Positions 1 to 6,453 are shown, numbered from the stretch's first letter. The stretch: DNA of 6,612 bases from Planctomycetota bacterium (GCA_030598065.1 JAUVQR010000083.1:1-6612); one strand, 5' to 3'. Numbers and translations are program-made. Notes: generated by a model from the sequence alone, not told the origin.

Positions 1-1247
1 GTCCAGAACCCGTTGTATCTGGAGAAGTCGTAACGGTTTGTCACAAGACCGGACTTCAGGAGCTCCTCCCTTATCCCTGTCTTGGTGTACGGGGTCAACA
101 CCTGGTCAAAATATATGTCTACACCCTGGTCCCTGAAGAACTGGTAATTCTCCTCGATGTCTTCCCTGGTGTCATCCGGGTTGCCTACTATCATTCCGCC
201 CACCACCGCCACACCGGCGTCATGGAGGTATTTCACGGCCTTCTTTGTATCTTCCGTTATGTCGCCCTTGTTGAGCTGTTTAAGGTTGCGCTGTGAGATA
301 TTTTCTATGCCCAGGAACACGGAGAAGAATCCGGCCTTTTTCATGGTCTTGGCGAGTTCCGGGATTGACGCAATGCCCTTGGAACTCACCTGGGCCCAGT
401 AGAGCATATCATTATGACCTTCCTTAGTAATCGTCTCGCAGATTTCGAGGAGCCTTCTAGGGTTCAGTGTGATGTTGTCGTCTACAAACCCCGCTACGTT
501 ACCCCCGACCTTCTTGATATTTTCGAGGTCCTCCATTATCCTGGATATTTCGTATGTCCTGAAGGTGGTGCCATACATGTGCTGCATGCTGCAGAAGTTG
601 CAGGTGAATGTGCAGCCCCTGGAGGTTTCTATCGTATCAAGCCTGTAACTGTAGTATCCGAAGTCATTCCATATCCTCTTTGTCCTGTCCGGCAATTTTA
701 TGGTCTTTACGTCCAGCAGGGGCCGCCGGGCGTTATGGCGCCACTCGCCGTCTGCCTTGTAAGAAAGCCCCAGTATGGAATCAAAATCCTTACTACCACC
801 GTCAATGGTATCTATGAGTTCACGGAAGGTGCCCTCTCCCTCACCCCTTACCAGGAAGTCAAACAGCCGTCCGTCCTCACCGTCGAAGTCGAACAACTTA
901 CTGTCCTCATCCGTCTTGACCTCCGGTGACATAAGTGTGGCGTGGTACCCGCCAAGGACCAGCGTTATGTCCTTGTTTATTTCCCTTATGAGCCGTGCTA
1001 CCTTCTTGGCCGTCCCGTACTGGAAGGTCATTGAGGACAGCCCTATCAATTGAGGGTCATACTTTTCTATTGCGTCCCGGATAGCACCTGCTATGTCGTC
1101 TCTGCGCGTGCACAGGTCACCCACATAGGCGTTGTGGCCTTCGGAGAGATTAGAGGCGGGTGACGTTGTTCCAAGACAGGGGACCTTCATGCCCCATTGC
1201 AATATAAAAGGAAAGTAATCCGGCATACTTAGAAGGAGTAAGTTCAT
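1..1247 (-). CDS. B12-binding-domain radical SAM protein, copy A (3' end outside window)
   Basis: This reading frame starts with ATG at 1247 and stays open to the left edge, giving about 415 residues; the C-terminus is cut off by the window. Residues 1-~130 look like the Rossmann-type cobalamin-binding domain of BchE-like (class B) radical SAM enzymes, with GGYHATL at 99-105 and VRGEGE at 133-138. The radical SAM core follows, with the cluster motif CTFTCNFC (Cys212, Cys216, Cys219), expected to bind a [4Fe-4S] cluster and S-adenosylmethionine. The classical DxHxxG cobalamin motif is absent, as in many members of this class, so cofactor use is inferred. It is a close paralogue of the gene just upstream: about 143 of the first 200 residues are identical by hand alignment, with one residue missing near 250. 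The Shine-Dalgarno site is weak (AGGGA, about 12 bases before ATG). Family assignment is firm; substrate unknown. Methylation or cyclisation chemistry is possible. Confidence 0.9.
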   Translation of the reverse strand, partial: MNLLLLSMPDYFPFILQWGMKVPCLGTTSPASNLSEGHNAYVGDLCTRRDDIAGAIRDAIEKYDPQLIGLSSMTFQYGTAKKVARLIREINKDITLVLGGYHATLMSPEVKTDEDSKLFDFDGEDGRLFDFLVRGEGEGTFRELIDTIDGGSKDFDSILGLSYKADGEWRHNARRPLLDVKTIKLPDRTKRIWNDFGYYSYRLDTIETSRGCTFTCNFCSMQHMYGTTFRTYEISRIMEDLENIKKVGGNVAGFVDDNITLNPRRLLEICETITKEGHNDMLYWAQVSSKGIASIPELAKTMKKAGFFSVFLGIENISQRNLKQLNKGDITEDTKKAVKYLHDAGVAVVGGMIVGNPDDTREDIEENYQFFRDQGVDIYFDQVLTPYTKTGIREELLKSGLVTNRYDFSRYNGFW

Positions 1248-1272
1248 TCTGGTTTCGTTTCCCTGGGTGTCT

Positions 1273-1319
1273 AAAAAAAGCGGGTTTATCCGTGGCCGGT
1301 GTCAATCCACGGTGGTTGA
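1273..1319 (-). promoter_or_regulatory. Inverted repeats and T7 tract between the two radical SAM genes
   Basis: Directly after the stop of copy B the minus strand can form one of two stems that share the same GTGG. One is TCAACCAC against GTGGATTGA with one bulged base (1302-1319), which has almost no loop. The other is CCGTGG against CCACGG (1307-1312 with 1290-1295, loop of 11). A run of seven T (1273-1279) lies 10 bases beyond the second stem. The distance from stem to T-run is too long for a textbook intrinsic terminator, so this may be a weak or partial terminator, an attenuator, or chance. Confidence 0.3.
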
Positions 1320-2807
1320 TTACAGGTATTCGTTCTCCTTGGCATACATCAACATTTCCTGCTCAAAGACCTTCCTTTCAGTGTTCCACCAGACATGGGC
1401 CTTCTTTTTCATGATTTTCAGCAGCCTGAAGTAGTAACCGATGCCCATCAAGTCTCTGTATAGGGGAGAGGGTTCGGCCAGTACGAAATGTTCCCGGTGA
1501 AGTTTCCACCTGAGAAAGGCCAGTTCATCTTGAGAGAGGTGTTTTGTCTTTACATTGGTCCAGAAGCCGTTGTATCTGGAGAAGTCGTAACGGTTTGTCA
1601 CAAGACCGGCCTTCATGAGATCTTCTCTTATTCCTGTCTTGGGGTACGGGGTCAGCACCTGGTCCAGGAAACAGTCTACCTGTTGATCTTTAAAGAACTC
1701 GAAGTTCTCTTTAACGTCTTCGTAGGTATCGTCCGGGTTGCCGACGATCATCCCGCCGGCTACAAGCACATTTGCGTCATGAAGGTATTTTATCGCCTGC
1801 TTGCTGTATTCGAGTATGTCACCCTTGTTTAATCGCTCCAGGTTACGCTTCGAGGCATTTTCTATACCCAGGAAGGCCATCATAAGCCCGGCCTCTTTCA
1901 TAATCTTGGCGAGTTCCGGTATGGAAGAGATACCCTTTGAGCTAACCTGGGCCCAGTAGAGCATATCCTTATGCCCTTCCTTGATTATGGTCTCGCAGAG
2001 CTCATAGAGCCTTTTCGGGTTCAGCGTGATGTTGTCGTCCACGAACCCGACCACCATCTTGCGGCCCTGCCTCTTACACTCTTCCAGGTCCTCCATAACC
2101 CTTGAGAGGTCATAGGTCCTGAACGACGTGCCGTACATGTGGTGTATGCTGCAGAAGTTACAGGTGAATGTGCAGCCCCTGGAGGTCTCGACGACGTCAA
2201 GGTTGACGTGGAAATATCCATATTTCTTCCATATCCTCCTTGACCTGTCCGGTGGTTTTATGTCCTTTACGTCCAGCAGGGGTCTCCGCCCGTTGTGGTG
2301 CCACTCGCCGTTTGTCCTGTAAGACATTCCCAGAATTGAATCGAAATCCTTGCCCCCTCCGTCCAGGGCGTCTATAAGCTCACGAAAGGTGGCCTCTCCC
2401 TCGCCCCTTACCACGAAGTCAAAGAGCCGGCCGTCTTCACCCGCGTAGTCGAACAGTGTGGGGTCTTCATCGCTCTTAATCTCCGGGGACACAAGCGTGG
2501 CGTGGTAGCCGCCGAGGACCAGTATTATATCCTTATCTATACTCTTTATTAGCCGCGCGATTTTTCTGGCGGTTGTGTACTGAAAGGTCATAGAGGACAG
2601 CCCTATCAATTGGGGCTTAGACTTTTCAACCGCGTCTCGGACAGCTCCCGCCACGTTTTCTCTTTGCGTGCACAGGTCTCCTACATAGACGTTGTGGCCG
2701 TCTGAGAGGTTCGAGGCTACGGAGGTTATGCCAAGGTTGGGGACCATGAGACTCTTTTTGAAAATAAAAGGCAGAAAATCAGGCATACTCAAGAAAAGCA
2801 CGTTCAT
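1320..2807 (-). CDS. B12-binding-domain radical SAM protein, copy B
   Basis: This is a complete 495-residue protein of the BchE-like B12/radical SAM superfamily. The N-terminal cobalamin-binding-type domain covers residues 1-~130 (strand MNVLFLSMP, GGYHATL at 99-105, VRGEGE at 133-138). The radical SAM barrel carries ETSRGCTFTCNFC with Cys212, Cys216 and Cys219 as the expected [4Fe-4S] ligands. A C-terminal helical part of about 90 residues (405-495) is rich in Lys, Arg, Trp and Tyr and does not match a domain I know. There is no transmembrane segment or signal peptide, so it is probably cytosolic. ATG at 2807 is chosen because the paralogue starts at the same residue (MNxLxLSMPD); its Shine-Dalgarno site GGGAG lies about 12 bases upstream, longer than usual. 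It has its own strong promoter candidate at 2862-2890. Family assignment is certain. The reaction is unknown; BchE (anaerobic cyclase) and methylases such as HpnP/HpnR belong to the same broad superfamily. Confidence 0.93.
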   Translation of the reverse strand: MNVLFLSMPDFLPFIFKKSLMVPNLGITSVASNLSDGHNVYVGDLCTQRENVAGAVRDAVEKSKPQLIGLSSMTFQYTTARKIARLIKSIDKDIILVLGGYHATLVSPEIKSDEDPTLFDYAGEDGRLFDFVVRGEGEATFRELIDALDGGGKDFDSILGMSYRTNGEWHHNGRRPLLDVKDIKPPDRSRRIWKKYGYFHVNLDVVETSRGCTFTCNFCSIHHMYGTSFRTYDLSRVMEDLEECKRQGRKMVVGFVDDNITLNPKRLYELCETIIKEGHKDMLYWAQVSSKGISSIPELAKIMKEAGLMMAFLGIENASKRNLERLNKGDILEYSKQAIKYLHDANVLVAGGMIVGNPDDTYEDVKENFEFFKDQQVDCFLDQVLTPYPKTGIREDLMKAGLVTNRYDFSRYNGFWTNVKTKHLSQDELAFLRWKLHREHFVLAEPSPLYRDLMGIGYYFRLLKIMKKKAHVWWNTERKVFEQEMLMYAKENEYL

Positions 2808-2861
2808 GTGTGTATCATTCTCCCGGAATATTCTCTACGAAGGGAAGCTTATATGGCAGGC

Positions 2862-2890
2862 ATTAAAACAATTTATCGCGTTTGTGTCAA
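2862..2890 (-). promoter_or_regulatory. Near-consensus sigma70-type promoter for the radical SAM pair
   Basis: On the minus strand TTGACA (2890-2885) is followed after exactly 17 bases by TTTAAT (2867-2862). This is a perfect -35 box and a -10 box with one mismatch at optimal spacing. Transcription would start near 2855, giving a leader of about 48 bases before the ATG at 2807. The surroundings are AT-richer than the coding sequence. It makes the radical SAM pair independently transcribable from the upstream genes. Confidence 0.7.
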
Positions 2891-2900
2891 GGTCTAGAAC

Positions 2901-2957
2901 GGCCGCCGGTATGGGTAATATGGGGGTGTTGCAGCATCTCCCACACCATATGCGGCC
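2901..2957 (-). repeat. Imperfect inverted repeat downstream of the universal stress gene
   Basis: The outer arms GGCCGC (2901-2906) and GCGGCC (2952-2957) are perfectly complementary. Inside them ATATGG-GGG-TGT (2918-2929) pairs with ACACCATAT (2943-2951), leaving a three-base bulge and a loop of about 13 bases. It starts 11 bases after the uspA stop codon and ends 10 bases before the -35 box of the next promoter. No T-run follows, so it is not a standard intrinsic terminator. It could protect the 3' end of the upstream transcript or serve as an operator. Confidence 0.4.
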
Positions 2958-2968
2958 CTTATCGGCAA

Positions 2969-3829
2969 CTATGCGACCAGCAGGATGGGGCACTTCGCGT
3001 TCTCCAGGACGTTGATGGTGGTACTCCCGAAGATTAGCTCCTTAAGGCGGTTGGTGCCGAAGGCCCCCATCACGATAAGTCCCGCGTCAATTTCCCTGGC
3101 ATGCGCCGAGATGGCCCCCCAGGGCTTACCGGGCCTTACCAGGAAAGACGTCTTGATATTGTACGGCGCCAGGTACTTTTTGGCCTCCTCCTGGGACTCT
3201 GCCGCATCATCGGGGTTGTCCGCCACGGTAATGACGTCTACCTCCGAGTCATCATGCAGCTTTGCTATGATAACCCCCATCTCCATGGCCCGTTGAGAGG
3301 CCTCGCTGCCGTCGTAAGCCATAAGGATGTGTGCTCCTCGGATTGCTCCCTCCGGGACCACCATGACAGGTCTGGCCGATTTATGCAGCAATGTCTGCGT
3401 AATCGAACCGGGGGTCTGCCTCTTGGGTCCAGGGTGTTTGCCGTGACTGCCGATAACCACGATGTCCACGGTCTTGGCCGCTTCAATAATTACTTCGCTC
3501 ACCTCGCCACGCACCACCTCGAACGTACCCTTCACGCCCTGAGACCGGCACTCACTTGCGAAATGGCTCTTTAGATCGTTTTCTTCCTGTCTGACGCGGT
3601 TTTCCTCCTCCAGCAACTTATCAGGGGGTAATGGTACGTTTGTTGTAGGTGCGGCGCCTATAGCCCCGGCTATGACAGTCGAGGCGGGCACGTAGACGAA
3701 GCGCCACCTGTCCACCACAAACAGTCCGCGCACCTCGGCGTCGGCAATCTTTCCCAGCCCGACCGCGTTGGAGAGGGCTGAAAATGACGTCTCTGACCCG
3801 TCAATGGGCGCAAGGATGCTTTTTATCAT
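2969..3829 (-). CDS. Tandem-domain universal stress protein (UspA family)
   Basis: The 286-residue protein contains two Usp (HUP-fold) domains, residues 1-159 and 166-286, each opening with the typical ILxxxDGSExS pattern (5-14 and 168-177). Domain 2 has the canonical ATP-binding motif G-2x-G-9x-G-S (Gly255, Gly258, Gly268, Ser269). Domain 1 has a variant with ten residues in the long spacer (Gly127, Gly130, Gly141, Ser142). Domain 1 also carries a long segment between the first strand-helix unit and the rest (about 41-90), with an Ala/Pro-rich part followed by a charged helix. The protein is soluble and probably cytoplasmic. ATG at 3829 has AGGA 7 bases upstream, and the methyltransferase gene ends 30 bases before it, so the two are probably co-transcribed. 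Usp proteins generally bind ATP and aid survival under stress; no enzymatic role can be read from the sequence. Confidence 0.93.
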   Translation of the reverse strand: MIKSILAPIDGSETSFSALSNAVGLGKIADAEVRGLFVVDRWRFVYVPASTVIAGAIGAAPTTNVPLPPDKLLEEENRVRQEENDLKSHFASECRSQGVKGTFEVVRGEVSEVIIEAAKTVDIVVIGSHGKHPGPKRQTPGSITQTLLHKSARPVMVVPEGAIRGAHILMAYDGSEASQRAMEMGVIIAKLHDDSEVDVITVADNPDDAAESQEEAKKYLAPYNIKTSFLVRPGKPWGAISAHAREIDAGLIVMGAFGTNRLKELIFGSTTINVLENAKCPILLVA

Positions 3830-3859
3830 CTTAGTTTCCTTTTTGCTGGTCTAAAAATG

Positions 3860-4867
3860 TTAGTCGCGACACGCCGTGACAAAAGAGATATCCCGCGGCA
3901 GCAAAGGCTTGGACCACCTGATAGACTTAAATCCGGCGGCCTTCAGCCAGCCCTTTATCTCACTGAAGGAGTATGTCCTGCCGTTCTCCGTAAATACGAG
4001 CATGCAGAGGGCGAAGGTGGACGCAAAACCGGGCTGCGTCTTCCCTTCTTTCAGTATAAAGTCCTGTACAAATATCCTGCCGCCCGGATTCAGGGCGTCA
4101 TGGACCTTTTTCATTAACGCTGTGTTGGTCTTGTCTCCTTCGCTGTGGATTATGTGGGAGAGGAACGCCACGTCAAACCCCTTGGGCAGGTCCTTGTTGT
4201 AGTCGCCCTCCAGCAGGGAGATTCTGCGGGACATCTTGAACCGTGAGACGACGTCTCTGGTCACCTTCAGAGTCCCGGGCAGGTCCAGGACGGTTGCCTT
4301 CAGCCCCGGGTTCGCCTTACAGAAGAATATCGAGTACGTGCCGGGGCCTCCGCCGATGTCCAGCAGCGTCCGTGCCCCACTCAGGTCCGCAAGAGAGGCC
4401 AGTTTCTCAGCATGGCCCATGGCGGTATTGTGCATGGCCATGATAAACATGCGTGTCTCTTCCTTATCATCCTGGAACATATCGTGGCGCTGCGTGGGTT
4501 TGCCCGTTCTAACCGCTTCTTCGAGATGGTCCCATCCGTCCCACATGGCCTCATGGAGCCGGAGCATGTCTCCTATGTATAGCTCCTTTCCCTTCAGGAA
4601 TATCTCGCGGCCGTAGCGGGTATTGGAGTAACGCTTCCCTTTCTTATCGATGTAACCCATACCTGCCAGGGCATCCAGCAGGAGCCCCAGGCCGCGCACG
4701 CTCGTACGGATGGCCTTTGCGAGTTCTGTTGGGGATTTGCTGCCGGTGCCGATGTGGTCAAAGACGCCCAGCTTGGCGGCCACCATCAGGGCCTTCGCAT
4801 CGGAGAAAAGGTAGCCCGTGTTGAGCGCCCTGTCTCTGTAACGTTTCACTGCAGCCGTCTTTTGCAA
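3860..4867 (-). CDS. SAM-dependent methyltransferase, Methyltransf_2 (COMT/BchU-like) family
   Basis: This 335-residue protein has the two-part build of the family. An N-terminal winged-helix dimerisation domain (about 12-100, with FSDAKALMVAAKLGVFDHI and the wing near GYIDKKGKRYSNT) is followed by a Rossmann methyltransferase domain. The SAM-binding signature DIGGGPG is at 170-176, the acidic motif LDLP at 194-197, GDY at 221-223, and LSHIIHSEGD places His238 and His241 near where the catalytic histidine of plant O-methyltransferases lies. Relatives methylate small phenolics, polyketides, carotenoids, or bacteriochlorophyllide at C-20 (BchU). The acceptor here is unknown. A TTG start at 4867 is chosen because GGAG lies 5 bases upstream and overlaps the end of the preceding gene, which suggests translational coupling; no ATG occurs before residue 28, too far into the domain. 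The start is therefore probable, not certain. Confidence 0.9.
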   Translation of the reverse strand: MQKTAAVKRYRDRALNTGYLFSDAKALMVAAKLGVFDHIGTGSKSPTELAKAIRTSVRGLGLLLDALAGMGYIDKKGKRYSNTRYGREIFLKGKELYIGDMLRLHEAMWDGWDHLEEAVRTGKPTQRHDMFQDDKEETRMFIMAMHNTAMGHAEKLASLADLSGARTLLDIGGGPGTYSIFFCKANPGLKATVLDLPGTLKVTRDVVSRFKMSRRISLLEGDYNKDLPKGFDVAFLSHIIHSEGDKTNTALMKKVHDALNPGGRIFVQDFILKEGKTQPGFASTFALCMLVFTENGRTYSFSEIKGWLKAAGFKSIRWSKPLLPRDISFVTACRD

Positions 4868-4872
4868 TGCGT

Positions 4873-4879
4873 CTCCTTA
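4873..4879 (-). promoter_or_regulatory. Ribosome binding site overlapping a stop codon, sets a TTG start
   Basis: On the minus strand TAAGGAG combines the TAA stop of the small upstream gene (4879-4877) with a GGAG Shine-Dalgarno core (4876-4873), 5 bases before the TTG at 4867. It supports the TTG start of the methyltransferase and suggests that ribosomes finishing the small gene restart there. Confidence 0.6.
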
Positions 4880-5095
4880 TCTCATCCTGGACAGGTCGAA
4901 GAAGAGTTCTGCTTCTCCTCCCTGTGGGTTGATTATAATCAGCGACACCTCCGCGTTCGGGTCAATCTTGTCAAACGGAAACTCATAGGAGCAGAACGCG
5001 CGCAGGATGGGGGGTGCCACTGGCTGCCAGCCGTAAGGTGTTGCCGGCGCGTTGTGTTTGCGTACAGGCTGTACGTAGATGTCGTCATAGTGCAA
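4877..5095 (-). CDS. Unrecognised small protein, C-terminal part of a gene split by a frameshift
   Basis: This frame encodes 72 residues from a TTG at 5095; it is open back to a stop at 5143-5141, and the codons before the TTG read as plausible protein (TNSQGIFTR). The product has LHYDDIYVQPVRK, a Pro-rich middle (PATPYGWQPVAPP) and a strand-rich end (AEVSLIIINPQGGEAELFF), ending in DLSRMR. I recognise no family. The frame is offset by +1 from the open frame just upstream (5249-5085), and removing one base between about 5140 and 5088 would join both into one 123-residue protein. I think that was the original gene. If it is translated alone, initiation would rely on TTG with AAGGA about 12 bases upstream, which is weak. 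It sits between the AhbD-like gene and the methyltransferase and shares its stop codon region with the latter's ribosome binding site. Confidence 0.55.
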   Translation of the reverse strand: MHYDDIYVQPVRKHNAPATPYGWQPVAPPILRAFCSYEFPFDKIDPNAEVSLIIINPQGGEAELFFDLSRMR

Positions 5096-5249
5096 CCGCG
5101 TGAAAATTCCTTGCGAATTCGTGAGTGCTTCCGAATAAAATCAGCGTGAAGCCAAGCCTGTTGTCCGCCTCGTCTAAGATGGTCTTTATCTCTTCGGGGC
5201 GTGGCTTCCGGGACTCCTTTGCGGCGTCCCTGGAGGCCGGTGCGATCAT
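5085..5249 (-). CDS. Unrecognised small protein, N-terminal part of a gene split by a frameshift
   Basis: An ATG at 5249, 4 bases after the stop of the AhbD-like gene, opens a 54-residue frame ending in TGA at 5087-5085. The first 40 residues look like real protein: a charged start, then RPEEIKTILDEADNRLGF as a probable amphipathic helix and TLILFG as a strand. The last residues (about STHEFARNFHAVAL) are less convincing, and from the same DNA the +1 frame gives ALTNSQGIFTR leading into the following frame. This is why I read it as the front half of one broken or frameshifted gene. No good Shine-Dalgarno site is visible, so expression would depend on coupling to the preceding gene. A sequencing or assembly indel is as likely as a true mutation or a programmed shift. 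Confidence 0.45.
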   Translation of the reverse strand: MIAPASRDAAKESRKPRPEEIKTILDEADNRLGFTLILFGSTHEFARNFHAVAL

Positions 5250-5253
5250 TTGG

Positions 5254-6447
5254 CTAGTTCTTCTTCCTCATGGACTTTGGGACGTATATGCAGTAGGGCT
5301 CCTCCGCCATGTAATCTCCCGTATCATAGAAAGCCCTTGCGCGACAGCCCTCGCATATCTTCTTATACTCACAGGCTCCGCATTTACCTCCAAGGAGATC
5401 GACGTTACGCAGTTTCTCAAAGACCTTGGAACCGCGCCATATATCCGCCAGGCTCTGTTCCCGAACGTTCCCGGAGGTTACCGGCAGGTATCCGCAGGGG
5501 AAGACCTCGCCCTTATGCGAGACAAAGCACACGCCGGTCCCGGCCAGGCATCCTCTGGTCATGGCTGACATTGACGCCGGCGCGCCGCCCGGATGGCCTC
5601 CCCCCGGGTGGCCTCCTCCCGGATGACCCCCACCGGGGTGACCGCTCTTTGGCATAACCATGGAGGGGTCGTTCGGCATACCCAGCTCGGCCGCCTTCTC
5701 TCTCACGATTCTAAAGTAGTGGGGGGCGCAGGTGGCCTTTGTTTGAATCTTCGCCTCCCTTGCCAGTTCGTAGAACTCATGGAGGCTCTCCTCGTACACC
5801 TCAGCGCTCAACATCTGGTCTTCGGCTATCTCTACGCCGCAGCCCACGGGCACCAGCATGAGGATGTGTAGGGCGTCCGCCCCTTGTGAGATGGCCAGGT
5901 TGTACAGGTCTTTGAGCTGGTGTACGTTATGTTTCGCGATGGTAGAGTTTATTTGCATGCTCATGCCGAGCTTCTTGAGGTGCTTAAAGCCCTCAATGGC
6001 ACGGTCAAACGAGCCGGTGAGTCTTCTGAACTCGTCGTGTGTCTTTGCGTCAGCCCCGTCGAAGCTGATGGAGACGCGCTGCACGCCGGCGTCCACGATG
6101 CGCTTTGCGATAACCTCGTCGACCAGGGTGCCGTTGGTGGCCAGGGCCACTGTCAGCCCTTTTGACCTTGCATAGGCGGCTATCTCGAAGATATCGGGAC
6201 GGTAAAGCGGTTCACCGCCGCTTAGCACCAGTATCGGGCTGCCAAGCGTGGCCAGGTCGTCTATAAAGGCAAAGGCCTCCTCAGTGCTAAGCTCTCCCTT
6301 GGTCAACTCCTTTGACACGTCCAACCTTCTGCAGTGTATGCACTCAAGGTTGCACGCAACAGTGGTTTCCCAGAACAGAAGCCTGAGTTTAAATGTCTCT
6401 GCGGGCTTCTTAACGGCCTCCTGAACGGTGGCAGCTCCTTCCTTCAT
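5254..6447 (-). CDS. ahbD: Radical SAM/SPASM protein, probable heme b synthase AhbD
   Basis: The 397-residue protein has the radical SAM motif CNLECIHC (Cys32, Cys36, Cys39) after LRLLFWETT, a GGEP motif at 77-80, and a SPASM-type C-terminal region with Cys300, Cys307, Cys318, Cys356, Cys359, Cys365, Cys368 and Cys386 for additional Fe-S binding. The run GCLAGTGVCFVSHKGEVFPC (299-318) and the preserved GCRARAF after it resemble AhbD, which converts Fe-coproporphyrin III to heme b by two oxidative decarboxylations in the siroheme-dependent pathway. AhbC, NirJ and peptide-modifying SPASM enzymes are the alternatives; the lead-in sequence LRLLFWETTxACNLxC favours AhbD. Four GHPGG repeats (269-288) sit just before the SPASM part. 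ATG at 6447 has GGAGGG 7 bases upstream. No ahbA, ahbB or ahbC gene is visible here. The enzyme is probably cytosolic. The family call is firm; the exact enzyme is from memory of conserved sequence. Confidence 0.75.
   Translation of the reverse strand: MKEGAATVQEAVKKPAETFKLRLLFWETTVACNLECIHCRRLDVSKELTKGELSTEEAFAFIDDLATLGSPILVLSGGEPLYRPDIFEIAAYARSKGLTVALATNGTLVDEVIAKRIVDAGVQRVSISFDGADAKTHDEFRRLTGSFDRAIEGFKHLKKLGMSMQINSTIAKHNVHQLKDLYNLAISQGADALHILMLVPVGCGVEIAEDQMLSAEVYEESLHEFYELAREAKIQTKATCAPHYFRIVREKAAELGMPNDPSMVMPKSGHPGGGHPGGGHPGGGHPGGAPASMSAMTRGCLAGTGVCFVSHKGEVFPCGYLPVTSGNVREQSLADIWRGSKVFEKLRNVDLLGGKCGACEYKKICEGCRARAFYDTGDYMAEEPYCIYVPKSMRKKN
5584..5643 (-). repeat. Four tandem 15-base units encoding GHPGG inside the AhbD-like gene
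   Basis: Residues 269-288 are four exact copies of the pentapeptide GHPGG. The DNA units differ at several third codon positions (CAC/CAT, CCC/CCG, GGT/GGC/GGA/GGG), so protein identity has been kept while the DNA has drifted. This argues for selection on the peptide and against very recent slippage. The segment would be a flexible, metal-binding-capable linker next to the C-terminal cluster domain. Confidence 0.9.
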
Positions 6448-6453
6448 CTATCG

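Noticed and set aside
541..620. Near-identical DNA at 541-620 and 2101-2180, resembling a mobile-element repeat
   Set aside because: It is the conserved cysteine-motif region of two paralogous genes and follows from their collinear duplication; no transposase or terminal repeats are present.
414..929. Open plus-strand frame of 171 residues
   Set aside because: It lies fully antisense to the conserved radical SAM copy A, whose cysteine motif and paralogy establish the minus strand as coding.
3101..3574. Open plus-strand frame of 157 residues
   Set aside because: It is antisense to the clear universal stress protein and has a low-complexity, family-free translation.
5085..5088. ATG at 5088 overlapping the TGA of the 54-residue frame, resembling a stop-start overlap
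   Set aside because: The frame from this ATG gives an implausible Thr/Arg/Ser-rich protein; the strand-rich protein lies in the TTG frame beginning at 5095.
5584..5643. Short tandem DNA repeat as a possible CRISPR or minisatellite
   Set aside because: Units are 15 bases without spacers, in frame, and lie inside a coding region with drift at third codon positions.
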